From: an uncultured Eubacteriales bacterium
GTDB taxonomy: Bacteria; Bacillota; Clostridia; Oscillospirales; Oscillospiraceae
Reading direction: 5' to 3'
Assembly: GCA_900546485.1 (NCBI GenBank)
Contig: URDK01000056.1
Location: forward strand, 1 to 18,401
Length of the DNA: 18,401 nt
In this document: positions 1-6,621 of the stretch, one piece after another
Position numbering within the stretch: the first letter of the stretch is position 1
How the letters are laid out: each line of letters opens with the position of its first letter
Position numbers and translations under genes: made by a program
The notes under the pieces: model-generated
What the model saw: the letters and a program-made list of their open reading frames with translations, nothing else
Told to the model about the DNA's origin: nothing
Databases searched by the model: none

Positions 1-650
1 CCGGCGTAATGACGGCGGCGTCCTTCTGGAGCCTGCTCTCACCGGCCATCGAGCTGGCGGAGACACTGGGCATGAACGTGTGGTTCACGGCGCTGCTGGG
101 CTTTCTGGGCGGCGGGGCGCTGCTCTATCTGGGCGACCGCCTCTGGGAGCGCTTGGAACGCCGGGGCGGCCTGGACGGCGGCTCAAGCAAACGGCGGGCG
201 CTGATGCTCATGAGCAGCATCACGCTGCACAACATACCCGAGGGCCTTTCCGTGGGCGTGGCCTTCGGCTCGCTGGCCTACGGGCTGGACGGTGCGACGC
301 CCGCGGCGGCCTGCCTGCTGGCGCTGGGCATAGGCATACAGAATCTGCCTGAGGGCACGGCGGTCAGCGTACCGCTCCGGCGCGAGGGCATGAGCCGCGG
401 CAAGGCATTCTTCCTCGGTCAGGCCAGCGGAATAGTCGAGCCCATCGCGGGCGTGCTGGGCGCGCTGCTGGTGCTGAAGGTAAGGCTTCTCCTGCCCTAT
501 ATGCTCGCATTCGCTGCGGGGGCTATGATCTACGTTGTCGTAGAGGAGCTCATACCCGAGAGCCAGACAAACAAGCGCAAGGATGTCATGGCCCTGTTCA
601 CGCTCATAGGCTTTTCCGTCATGATGGTCCTGGACGTGGCGCTGGGATAA
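1..650 (+). CDS. ZIP-family metal transporter, 5'-truncated (GufA-like)
   Basis: The gene enters from the left edge. The frame is already open at base 3, and the first visible Met (base 9) sits inside a conserved ZIP segment (GVMTAASFWSLLSPAIE), so the real start is outside the window. ZIP proteins are membrane carriers moving Zn2+, Fe2+ or other divalent metals into the cytoplasm. Visible signatures are HNIPEG in one membrane helix (about residues 74-79 counted from base 9) and QNLPEG in the next helix; these supply the polar and acidic metal-site residues. The second motif has Gln where many ZupT proteins have His, which fits the GufA branch as I recall it. Several further hydrophobic helices follow, and the protein ends shortly after an EELIPES segment typical of the family. 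The metal specificity cannot be read from the sequence. The stop is followed by 65 nt before the next gene. Confidence 0.88.
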   Translation, partial: GVMTAASFWSLLSPAIELAETLGMNVWFTALLGFLGGGALLYLGDRLWERLERRGGLDGGSSKRRALMLMSSITLHNIPEGLSVGVAFGSLAYGLDGATPAAACLLALGIGIQNLPEGTAVSVPLRREGMSRGKAFFLGQASGIVEPIAGVLGALLVLKVRLLLPYMLAFAAGAMIYVVVEELIPESQTNKRKDVMALFTLIGFSVMMVLDVALG

Positions 651-666
651 AATAGTTCCATATCGG

Positions 667-706
667 CTCCGGCTGTGGTATCATTGTGCGTATACCACAG
701 CCGGAG
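667..706 (+). promoter_or_regulatory. Perfect 15-bp inverted repeat over a candidate promoter and an SD
   Basis: Bases 667-681 are exactly complementary to 692-706, leaving a 10-nt loop. The right arm includes GGAG of the SD of the next gene (GGAGG at 703-707, ATG at 716). The left arm overlaps an extended -10 motif, TGGTATCAT at 676-684, which would start transcription near 691; no convincing -35 is visible. As RNA, the hairpin would hide the SD on read-through transcripts. As DNA, it could be an operator. Only four T residues follow, so it is a poor intrinsic terminator. Confidence 0.6.
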
Positions 707-715
707 GTGCGTTTT

Positions 716-2305
716 ATGGAAGCCAAACAGGCTCCCGTCATGGGCAGAAAACTGTTTCTTTATGTCACGGCCTTTTTCTCGGGCATGTCGGTGATGGCCA
801 TAGAGCTGGGGGCGAGCCGTCTGCTCGCGCCGTATTTCTCCAGCTCGCAGATCGTCTGGACGGTCATTATCGGCACCATCATGATTGCCATGGCCATAGG
901 CAACGTCTGGGGAGGGCGCGCGGCGGACAAGAATCCCGACCCGGTCCGGCTCTATCGTCGACTGCTGATAACGGCGATATGGACGGCAGCCATACCCTTT
1001 GCCGGGCGCTATGTCATCGCGGGCGTCTCGGGCCTGCTGGCGCTCTTTGTAAAGAGCAATTTCCTCGTCTGGGCATCGCTTGCGAGCTGTTTTGCGCTCT
1101 TCGTCGTGCCGCTCATGCTGCTCGGTACCGTCACGCCCTCGCTGATGAAGTACGCCACCGAGAGCCTTGACGACAACGGCCGCACAGTGGGCGAGCTGGA
1201 GGCCCTGGGCACCATAGGCAGCATAATCGGCACCTTCCTGCCCACCTTCGTGACCATCCCCGCCGTCGGCACGGCGCGGACCTTCCTCATCTTTGCCGCC
1301 ATCCTGGCGGTGATCAGCCTCGGGTTTTTCATCTCGCGCAAGAAGTGGATTGCCCGCAGCGCGGTCATCGCGGTGGTGATCACGGCGCTCATGTTCATGC
1401 CCTTCAATTACAGCTTCGCCTTCTGGGAGGACGACCTCACCGTCGAGGACGAGTCCATCTACAACTACCTCCAGGTGAAGGAGACCGACCGGAGTGTCAT
1501 CCTCTCCACCAACGTGGCCTTCGGGGTGCAGAGCATCATGATGAAGGAGGGCGGGCTCACGGGCATGTACTACGACTATGCCCTCGCCGCGCCGCTTATG
1601 GCGGAAAAGTGCGAGGACGTGCTCATTCTCGGCCTCGGCACCGGCACCTTTGCCTCCCAGTGCCTCAAGTACTTTCCAGGCTGTGAGGTGACGGGCGTGG
1701 AGATAGACGAGAAGATAGTTGCCCTCTCACGCGAGTATTTCGGCCTGCCCGAGGAGGTAAACGCCGTGGTGGGCGACGGTCGCTCCTACCTCACGACCTC
1801 GGGGACCTACGACGTCATTATGGTCGACGCCTACCAGGACATAACGATACCCTTTCAGATGTCCAGCGTGGAGTTCTTCACCGAGGTGCTCGAGCACCAG
1901 AACCCCGGCGGGGTCATGGTGGTGAACATGTCCATGCGCTCCGACGCTGAGGGCTCGATGAACGAGTACCTCATGGACACCATCGCCTCGGTGTTTCCCT
2001 ACTGCGCCACGGTGAAGGTCAGCGGCGGCTCCAACCTGGAGCTCATCGCCACCGCTGACGCCGAAGGCTTCGAGCGGCTCTCCGAGCGCATCGATGCGCT
2101 GGGTGAGGACGAGGCGCTGAGTGCCATCATGCCCCGAGTGGAGGAGAACCTCGTTCCAGTTGAGGGCGGCGACCTCATCCTCACGGACGACAAGGCGCCT
2201 GTGGAGCTCCTAGGCATGAGGGTGCTCGACGAGATGATCTCCACGGAGCTCGAAGCGCTCCGTGGGCAGATAAAAGAGAATGGGATAATGAGTCTTTTGG
2301 AGTGA
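716..2305 (+). CDS. Membrane protein fused to a spermidine synthase-like domain
   Basis: The protein has 529 residues. The ATG at 716 is chosen because GGAGG lies 8 nt upstream; an in-frame GTG at 686 has no SD and lies within the inverted repeat. The first half (to about residue 235) is a series of hydrophobic helices like a partial MFS-type module. The second half is a Rossmann methyltransferase fold of the spermidine synthase superfamily: the nucleotide loop GLGTGT at residues 306-311, an acidic VEID motif around E329 and D331, DGR before the next strand, and VDAYQD around D371. True aminopropyltransferases have two catalytic aspartates in a DxxD motif at this last place. Here the first (D371) is kept and the position of the second is Gln374, so polyamine synthesis is doubtful. 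Such fused proteins are common and their reaction is generally not known. It stands alone, bounded by a terminator. Confidence 0.85.
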   Translation: MEAKQAPVMGRKLFLYVTAFFSGMSVMAIELGASRLLAPYFSSSQIVWTVIIGTIMIAMAIGNVWGGRAADKNPDPVRLYRRLLITAIWTAAIPFAGRYVIAGVSGLLALFVKSNFLVWASLASCFALFVVPLMLLGTVTPSLMKYATESLDDNGRTVGELEALGTIGSIIGTFLPTFVTIPAVGTARTFLIFAAILAVISLGFFISRKKWIARSAVIAVVITALMFMPFNYSFAFWEDDLTVEDESIYNYLQVKETDRSVILSTNVAFGVQSIMMKEGGLTGMYYDYALAAPLMAEKCEDVLILGLGTGTFASQCLKYFPGCEVTGVEIDEKIVALSREYFGLPEEVNAVVGDGRSYLTTSGTYDVIMVDAYQDITIPFQMSSVEFFTEVLEHQNPGGVMVVNMSMRSDAEGSMNEYLMDTIASVFPYCATVKVSGGSNLELIATADAEGFERLSERIDALGEDEALSAIMPRVEENLVPVEGGDLILTDDKAPVELLGMRVLDEMISTELEALRGQIKENGIMSLLE

Positions 2306-2313
2306 CAATAAAA

Positions 2314-2354
2314 AGGGGGAACCCCTGTCAAGGGGTTCCCCCTCCGGCTTTTTT
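2314..2354. terminator. Bidirectional intrinsic terminator between convergent genes
   Basis: A perfect 13-bp stem (2314-2326 with 2331-2343, loop GTCA) is followed by T6 at 2349-2354. On the other side an A-rich run (2308-2314) supplies the T-tract for the minus strand. It serves the spermidine synthase-like gene and the convergent DUF4153 gene. A second, AT-rich stem (2347-2354 with 2357-2364) overlaps the T-tract. Confidence 0.9.
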
Positions 2355-2378
2355 GTAAAAAAGCGGGGCAAAAAACTT

Positions 2379-3839
2379 TCAACCTTGAGGCTCAGAATAC
2401 TTTGAGAGGGGGAGGCTCCACTCCATCCAGCTCTTGGGGGCGTTCTCACGCATTGAAGCCATGCTTTGCTTGAGCGCGCCGCTCGGCTCCGCCTCATAAA
2501 GCCGCTCCAGCGCAGGGAGCGCGGAGGGGGAGAGGTTGGCGAGATACTGCGTATCCACCTGTGAGAGCCGCCCGTCGAGGTAGGCATCCACATTGTAGTC
2601 TGCGATGCGCGCATCCACATTCGCCGCGTTGAACAGCACCCAGCCGTAGAGCCCCAGCGCCGCAAAGCAGGGCCAGAACTTGAAGTCCGGGCGCAGCACC
2701 TTCACCGCTGCCAGGACCAGGCTCAGCAGTATGAAGGCCATGGCCCAGAGCGTCATTACCCGCAGCAGGCTAAGTCCGTAGGCGAGGATATAGAGCCGCA
2801 TCCGCCAGAACGCTGAGGCAAGGATGACCAGCGTCAGCGTGCACACCAGCAGCGACAGCGCCTTTTCCGCCTTTGAGCGCCCGCCCCGTACGGCGCAGAA
2901 GAGCACGAAGCCGAGGTCTATCGCCGCCACGAGCACGAGCTGATAAAAGCCGCGCCTCGCGTACTCGGCCCAGCCGCCCTGCATTGCCGCCGCTTCGGCC
3001 CCGCCGAAGAGGTAAGTGAACTGCACGGCACAAAACGCAATATGCACGAGCGCCAGCAGCGCCAGCGCGGTCACATAGGCCGCAGGAGCGCCGTCCGGGC
3101 GCTCTCTTTTTTTGCCCTCCGCAGCCTCCGGGCCGTTCACCGCAAAGTACAGCGCCGAGAAAAAGCAGAAGCTGAAAAAGAGTATGCAGATGACACGCAT
3201 CACCCTCACCGCGACCTCCGGACCGGAAAACCAGTCCGCAAACCCGGTGAAAAAGCCCGCGAACACCTGATCGGCCCCGGCGAAGAGCAGTATCACAACC
3301 ACAAGTACCGGCAGCGCCGCCGCCGCACCCTTGAGCGCCTGGCTGCCCTTGCCGCCCTCCTTTATTCCGCCGAGGGCGCGGAAAGGCTTATCCCAGTTGT
3401 CAAATATCGCCCTGAAAAACAGCCGGACCGACTCTCCCACACAGCGCGCGTCGGAGAGCGCCGCCGCAGAGCGGCCGGAGAGCGAGAGAAACGCGAGTAC
3501 CGAGCCGCAAAAGATGAGGATGAAGTTCACGAACCTCACGCCCCCGCAGCCGCCGAGTACGCAAAATACAGTCAGCAGGCCCACACCGGCGGCAAGACCT
3601 ATATTGTACCCGTTCCAGCGAGCATGTTTTCCAAGAAACAGCAGCACAAAGGCCCAGAAAAGTGCCGTGAACACCGCCGCTCCAAGCGCGGGGCCGGGTC
3701 TCGGCCCGAAAACTAGGTTCGCCAGCGACTCGATAGTGAAGACATTCTGCCACAGTATGCCGAGACAGAGCGCCGCGGGCAGCATCAGCGCCTCGCGCAC
3801 GCCGAATACGGGTCTCGCCTTATCTATACGCTCATCCAT
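2379..3839 (-). CDS. Multi-pass membrane protein, DUF4153/DUF4173-like
   Basis: The 486-residue protein has about ten hydrophobic segments running to around residue 405, then a soluble tail. The junction reads LFNAANVDARIADYNVD and is followed by LSQVDTQYLANLSPSALPAL. This Asn/Tyr-rich ending with a YLxxLSxxALPAL segment is characteristic of DUF4153/DUF4173 membrane proteins as I recall them. The function of the family is unknown. The start at 3839 has a strong SD (GGAGGAG) and lies inside the end of the upstream HTH gene, overlapping it by 8 nt, so the two are probably translationally coupled. It is the last gene of the DUF2975-HTH-DUF4153 operon and stops just before the shared terminator. 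The family assignment is from motif recall, not a search; the membrane topology is clear. Confidence 0.75.
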   Translation of the reverse strand: MDERIDKARPVFGVREALMLPAALCLGILWQNVFTIESLANLVFGPRPGPALGAAVFTALFWAFVLLFLGKHARWNGYNIGLAAGVGLLTVFCVLGGCGGVRFVNFILIFCGSVLAFLSLSGRSAAALSDARCVGESVRLFFRAIFDNWDKPFRALGGIKEGGKGSQALKGAAAALPVLVVVILLFAGADQVFAGFFTGFADWFSGPEVAVRVMRVICILFFSFCFFSALYFAVNGPEAAEGKKRERPDGAPAAYVTALALLALVHIAFCAVQFTYLFGGAEAAAMQGGWAEYARRGFYQLVLVAAIDLGFVLFCAVRGGRSKAEKALSLLVCTLTLVILASAFWRMRLYILAYGLSLLRVMTLWAMAFILLSLVLAAVKVLRPDFKFWPCFAALGLYGWVLFNAANVDARIADYNVDAYLDGRLSQVDTQYLANLSPSALPALERLYEAEPSGALKQSMASMRENAPKSWMEWSLPLSKYSEPQG

Positions 3840-4047
3840 CGCTCTCCTCCTCGGTGAACTCCAGTATGTCCCCCGGCTGGCAGGACAGCGCGCGGCAGAG
3901 CGCGTCCAGCGTCGAAAAGCGCACGGCCTTGGCCTTGCCGGTCTTGAGCACGGAGAGATTCGCCAGCGTGATGCCGACCTTTTCTGCCAGCTCTGTGAGG
4001 CTCATCTTGCGCTTTGCGAGCATTACGTCGAGATTTATCCTTATCAT
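3832..4047 (-). CDS. Small HTH transcriptional regulator, YozG/Cro-CI type
   Basis: This 71-residue protein is almost entirely one XRE-type helix-turn-helix: INLDVMLAKRKMSLTELAEKV, then the recognition region ITLANLSVLKTGKAKAVRFSTLDALCRALSCQPGDILEF. The ATG at 4047 is preferred over a GTG at 4056 because AGGTGG lies 5 nt before it and family members usually begin at the MIRINLD strand. Proteins of this kind commonly sit beside a DUF2975 membrane protein, as here: the DUF2975 stop is 10 nt upstream. The next gene starts within its last codons. It has no ligand or signalling domain, so any signal would have to come from a partner, perhaps one of the membrane proteins; this is inference. The tandem repeats over the operon promoter are its likeliest target. 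Confidence 0.88.
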   Translation of the reverse strand: MIRINLDVMLAKRKMSLTELAEKVGITLANLSVLKTGKAKAVRFSTLDALCRALSCQPGDILEFTEEESDG

Positions 4048-4057
4048 GGCCGCCACC

Positions 4058-4537
4058 TCAGATGGTGAGGTCGTTTTCCGACCTCATGTCCGCAGCCTTG
4101 CGCGTCAGGTGTGAGAGAGCCGCACAGAGCACGGAGATGGCCGCTCCCACGGCGCAGACACCCAGGCCGATGATCGCAATGCCGATGTGCAGCAGGTTCA
4201 TCGAGAGCAGCACCACGCCGCCGATGATGTAGTAGACCGTATCTGCCGCCGCCAGCAGACTGCATGTGCGCAGTCTAAGCGCGTTCTTCATGCAAAAGCT
4301 GTTGTCGCGTCCTATCTCCGTGGCCATCTGCCACACCAGCGCCATGAAAACCATGACCGGTATCGTGCTTATCCAGAAGTATATGAGGCAGGGCCAGAAC
4401 ATCGGTTCGAGGTTCGGCGTGTTCCACGCGATGTCCCTGCCCAGCTCGGGCACCCATACGGCGTCGAGAAAGAGCACGCAGATAAAGCCCAGCACAACTA
4501 TACCCTTCATCCAGCGGGAGAGCTCCTTTTGTTTCAT
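4058..4537 (-). CDS. DUF2975 family membrane protein
   Basis: The protein has 159 residues with four hydrophobic segments, a typical DUF2975 layout. There is an N-terminal helix after MKQKELSRWMKGIVV, a pair in the middle, a conserved-looking FCMKNALRLR loop between helices 2 and 3, and a short charged tail. I chose the ATG at 4537 rather than the longer open frame to 4588. AGGAG lies 8 nt upstream of 4537, and the longer version would run into the promoter -10 at 4560-4565. It is the first gene of the minus-strand operon. DUF2975 proteins of unknown function are typically paired with a YozG-like HTH gene, which follows here. A role in sensing or in holding the regulator at the membrane is possible but not shown by the sequence. 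Confidence 0.82.
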   Translation of the reverse strand: MKQKELSRWMKGIVVLGFICVLFLDAVWVPELGRDIAWNTPNLEPMFWPCLIYFWISTIPVMVFMALVWQMATEIGRDNSFCMKNALRLRTCSLLAAADTVYYIIGGVVLLSMNLLHIGIAIIGLGVCAVGAAISVLCAALSHLTRKAADMRSENDLTI

Positions 4538-4559
4538 CCTAACAGCTCCTTTCGAAGCG

Positions 4560-4588
4560 AGTATAGCATGTGCTTTATCGAATTGCAA
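4560..4588 (-). promoter_or_regulatory. Sigma-A-type promoter of the DUF2975-HTH-DUF4153 operon
   Basis: Read on the minus strand: -35 TTGCAA (4583-4588), a 17-bp spacer, and -10 TATACT (4560-4565). Transcription would start near 4553, giving a leader of about 15 nt that holds little more than the SD before the ATG at 4537. Confidence 0.8.
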
Positions 4589-4603
4589 GTATTATTTATC
4601 GAA
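4574..4603 (-). repeat. Tandem 9-bp direct repeat, probable operator
   Basis: TTCGATAAA occurs twice on the minus strand, at 4574-4582 and 4595-4603, exactly 21 bp apart (two helical turns). One copy lies in the -35/-10 spacer of the operon promoter and the other just upstream of the -35. The position suggests autoregulation by the small HTH protein. The plus-strand reading, TTTATCGAA, also resembles a Spo0A box with one mismatch, so that is an alternative. Confidence 0.55.
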
Positions 4604-4652
4604 AAACAATAAATATTTTCCGTTAAACGATTGCAGTACTTTTTGAGAGGCG

Positions 4653-4668
4653 CGACGGGTTTCGACGG
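4653..4668 (-). promoter_or_regulatory. Possible tandem Spo0A boxes upstream of spoIIAA
   Basis: CGACGG repeats at 4653-4658 and 4663-4668, a 10-bp period. On the minus strand these read CGTCGAA and CGTCGCG, against a 0A-box core of TGTCGAA. A TAAAAT -10-like hexamer lies at 4689-4694. No clear sigma-H or sigma-A -35 is visible, so this is a weak, position-based call. Confidence 0.3.
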
Positions 4669-4717
4669 CATCCTGCGGCGATGTCTAATAAAATAGCTTA
4701 AAAAGGAGGACTCACAC

Positions 4718-5038
4718 ATGGAGATAACGACGAGCTATTCCTCCGGGCGGCTGACGCTGCATCTGTCCGGGGAGCTGGACCACCACGGCGCCAAGGGTGC
4801 GATGAGGACGATAGACGCTCTGCTGGAAAAGTACATGCCGCGCGACACGGTTCTGGACCTCTCGGAGCTGACGTTCATGGACTCCTCTGGCATCGCGCTG
4901 ATAATAAGGACGGAGCGCCGGATGCGCGAGACCGGCGGCCGCGCGGCGATAACGAATCCAAGACGCCAGCCCTTGCGGGTGCTGGACGCCTCGGGAATAG
5001 ACAGGCTTATACCGGTGAAGGGAGAGCAGCGCGTATGA
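4718..5038 (+). CDS. spoIIAA: Anti-sigma F factor antagonist SpoIIAA
   Basis: This 106-residue protein is a single STAS domain. It binds the anti-sigma factor SpoIIAB in the forespore and releases sigma F. The signature DSSG is at residues 55-58 after the VLDLSELTFM strand, and Ser57 is the serine phosphorylated by SpoIIAB in the family. Length and layout match the usual SpoIIAA (about 115 residues), with a short C-terminal end (LIPVKGEQRV). The start has a near-perfect SD (AAAGGAGG at 4702-4709). It is the first gene of a compact three-gene operon, and its last codons overlap the spoIIAB start by 4 nt (ATGA). The operon order spoIIAA-spoIIAB-sigF is that of all well-known endospore formers, which makes the assignment firm. 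Confidence 0.95.
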   Translation: MEITTSYSSGRLTLHLSGELDHHGAKGAMRTIDALLEKYMPRDTVLDLSELTFMDSSGIALIIRTERRMRETGGRAAITNPRRQPLRVLDASGIDRLIPVKGEQRV

Positions 5039-5475
5039 GAGCGGAGAACTACATAAAAATCGAATTTCCCAGCCGCAGTGTGAACGAAGGCTTTGCCCGT
5101 GCGGCGGCAGCGGCCTTTGCGGCCCAGCTGGACCCCACACTCGAGGAGCTGGGGGACATCAGGACGGCGGTGAGCGAGGCGGTGACGAACTGCATCGTCC
5201 ACGCCTACCCGGACAGCATCGGACGCATTATGCTCCGGCTTCGGATAATGAAGGGCGGCGCCCTGGAGATAGTGGTCAAGGACTGGGGCCGCGGCATTGA
5301 GGACGTCGATAAGGCGCGCGAGCCGCTCTTCACCACGGGCGGCGCCGAGCGCAGCGGCATGGGCTTCACCATCATGGAGAGCTTCACGGACAAGCTGCGC
5401 GTTCGCTCCGCGCCGGGCAGGGGCACTACTGTGACCATGGTCCGGACGATAAAGCCGAGGCTGGGCGGAGAATGA
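5035..5475 (+). CDS. spoIIAB: Anti-sigma F factor / serine kinase SpoIIAB
   Basis: This 146-residue GHKL-type kinase holds sigma F inactive and phosphorylates SpoIIAA. The N box is EAVTNCIVHAY, with E48 as the presumed general base and N52 as a Mg2+ ligand. The G1 box is DWGRGIED (residues 83-90). REPLFTT (95-101) leads into the G2 segment ERSGMGF (105-111), which closes over ATP. The FARAAAAAFAAQLDPTLEEL segment closely follows the Bacillus subtilis protein as I recall it. Length equals the family norm. It overlaps spoIIAA and sigF by 4 nt each, so the three proteins are likely made in balanced amounts. Confidence 0.96.
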   Translation: MRAENYIKIEFPSRSVNEGFARAAAAAFAAQLDPTLEELGDIRTAVSEAVTNCIVHAYPDSIGRIMLRLRIMKGGALEIVVKDWGRGIEDVDKAREPLFTTGGAERSGMGFTIMESFTDKLRVRSAPGRGTTVTMVRTIKPRLGGE

Positions 5476-6179
5476 CCGAGGAGACCATAGAGTGCCTGCG
5501 CTCGGCGAGAGCCGGGGACAGGGACGCGGCGGAGCGCATGGTCACGGAGAACTCCGGCCTCATCTGGAGCGTCGCGCGCCGCTTTTTCGGCCGGGGCGTG
5601 GACTCCGAGGACCTCTATCAGCTGGGCTGCGTGGGCTTCCTGAAGGCCATCGAGGGCTATGACGAGAGCTTCGGCACGCAGTTTTCAACCTACGCTGTGC
5701 CCAAGATATCGGGTGAGATACGCCGCTTCCTGCGCGACGATGGGGCGGTGAAGGTAAGCCGCGGCATAAAGGAGCGGGCCGCGCTCATCCGCTCTGCCCG
5801 CACCTCGCTTGAGCAGAAGCTGGGCCGCGAGCCAACGCTCTCGGAGCTCTCGGACGAGACCGGGATAAGCCCCGAGGACATCGCCGTCGCCGAGACGGCC
5901 ACGGGCCCGGCGGAGAGCCTCCAGCGCGAGAGCGGGGAGGAGGGCTTTACACTTGAGCAGGTGCTCGGCGACTACGGTCAGGAGGAGCGCCTGGTCGAGC
6001 ACGTCTCGCTCCGTGAGGCGATAGACTCCCTGCCGGAGCGGGAGCGCCAGGTCATAGGACTCAGGTTTTTCCACGACATGACCCAGGACGCCGCGGCGCG
6101 GGTCATAGGTGTCTCGCAGGTGCAGGTCTCGCGTCTTGAGCGCCGGGCGGTGGAACGGCTGCGGGAGCTGCTTTCCTGA
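5472..6179 (+). CDS. sigF: RNA polymerase forespore sigma factor SigF (SpoIIAC)
   Basis: This 235-residue sigma-70 family factor directs early forespore transcription during sporulation. Region 2 runs from about residue 25 to 95 and includes DLYQLGCVGFLKAIEGYD (core binding) and FSTYAVPKISGEIRRFLRDDG (-10 recognition). Region 3 follows with VKVSRGIKERAA and the LGREPTLSELSDETG helix pair. Region 4 (about 185-235) has LPERERQVIGLRFF and the HTH ending GVSQVQVSRLERR, which contacts the -35. The SQVQVSRLE segment is shared with sigma F of Bacillus. The start overlaps the spoIIAB stop (ATGA). No clear terminator follows; the rpmE promoter begins 20 nt downstream. Confidence 0.95.
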   Translation: MTEETIECLRSARAGDRDAAERMVTENSGLIWSVARRFFGRGVDSEDLYQLGCVGFLKAIEGYDESFGTQFSTYAVPKISGEIRRFLRDDGAVKVSRGIKERAALIRSARTSLEQKLGREPTLSELSDETGISPEDIAVAETATGPAESLQRESGEEGFTLEQVLGDYGQEERLVEHVSLREAIDSLPERERQVIGLRFFHDMTQDAAARVIGVSQVQVSRLERRAVERLRELLS

Positions 6180-6199
6180 AGAAAAATCACAAAAAGTCC

Positions 6200-6228
6200 T
6201 TGCATTGGGACATGTCCTGTGTTACAAT
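6200..6228 (+). promoter_or_regulatory. Sigma-A-type promoter of rpmE
   Basis: -35 TTGCAT at 6200-6205, a 17-bp spacer, and -10 TACAAT at 6223-6228. The start of transcription would be near 6235, giving a leader of about 59 nt before the rpmE ATG at 6294. Confidence 0.82.
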
Positions 6229-6237
6229 CACATTTGC

Positions 6238-6269
6238 GTCTTGTAACCATGTGATGACATACTCAAGAC
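6238..6269 (+). promoter_or_regulatory. Possible structured leader of the rpmE mRNA
   Basis: GTCTTG (6238-6243) pairs with CAAGAC (6264-6269). Inside it ATGT (6249-6252) pairs with ACAT (6257-6260) around a GATG loop, giving a two-part stem with an internal loop near the 5' end of the transcript. Autoregulatory L31 leaders are known in several phyla; whether this is one is not established here. Confidence 0.35.
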
Positions 6270-6293
6270 AGCCCAATGTTGAGGTGAAGGAAA

Positions 6294-6494
6294 ATGAAGG
6301 AAGGCATCCACCCGAAATATTATAAGACCACCATTCGGTGCGCCTGCGGCAACGTTATTGAGACCGGCTCCACCCGCGAGAACATCACCGTTGAGATCTG
6401 CTCCAAGTGCCACCCGTTCTACACGGGCAAGCAGAAGCTCGTGGACACCAGCGGCCGCGTCGATAAGTTCAACAAGAAGTACGGGATCAAATAA
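6294..6494 (+). CDS. rpmE: 50S ribosomal protein L31, zinc-binding form
   Basis: The 66-residue protein begins MKEGIHPKYY and ends with DKFNKKYGIK, the standard bacterial L31 frame. It is part of the large subunit and helps bridge the subunits. Cys16, Cys18, Cys36 and Cys39 (CxC and CxxC) are all present, so this is the zinc-containing (C+) version rather than the zinc-independent paralog that some bacteria use under zinc shortage. The start has an SD (GAGGTGAAGG) upstream. It forms its own transcription unit, with a strong promoter before it and an intrinsic terminator right after. Confidence 0.97.
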   Translation: MKEGIHPKYYKTTIRCACGNVIETGSTRENITVEICSKCHPFYTGKQKLVDTSGRVDKFNKKYGIK

Positions 6495-6501
6495 GATTCT
6501 C

Positions 6502-6534
6502 AAAGCCGCCACGCACTACAGCGTGGCGGCTTTT
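6502..6534 (+). terminator. Intrinsic terminator of rpmE
   Basis: A perfect 10-bp GC stem (6505-6514 with 6521-6530, loop ACTACA), extended by three A-T pairs on the outside, is followed by TTTT at 6531-6534. It begins 8 nt after the rpmE stop. Confidence 0.88.
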
Positions 6535-6621
6535 GCATTTGCTTGAAATGAGGGATCAGATATAAACGATACATCCAAGAAAAAGGAGCGCGCCGTACTC
6601 GCGGGACTGGCCGCGGCGTCC

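Noticed and set aside
686..715. GTG start that would lengthen the spermidine synthase-like protein by ten residues
   Set aside because: It has no SD and lies inside the inverted repeat, while the ATG at 716 has GGAGG at ideal spacing.
667..715. The 15-bp inverted repeat as an intrinsic terminator for the ZIP gene
   Set aside because: The stem is followed by only four T residues several bases away and overlaps the next gene's SD, so regulation fits better, though weak termination cannot be excluded.
3042..3716. Plus-strand 224-codon frame opposite the DUF4153 gene
   Set aside because: Arg/Glu-rich shadow of a hydrophobic membrane protein read on the other strand; no start signal.
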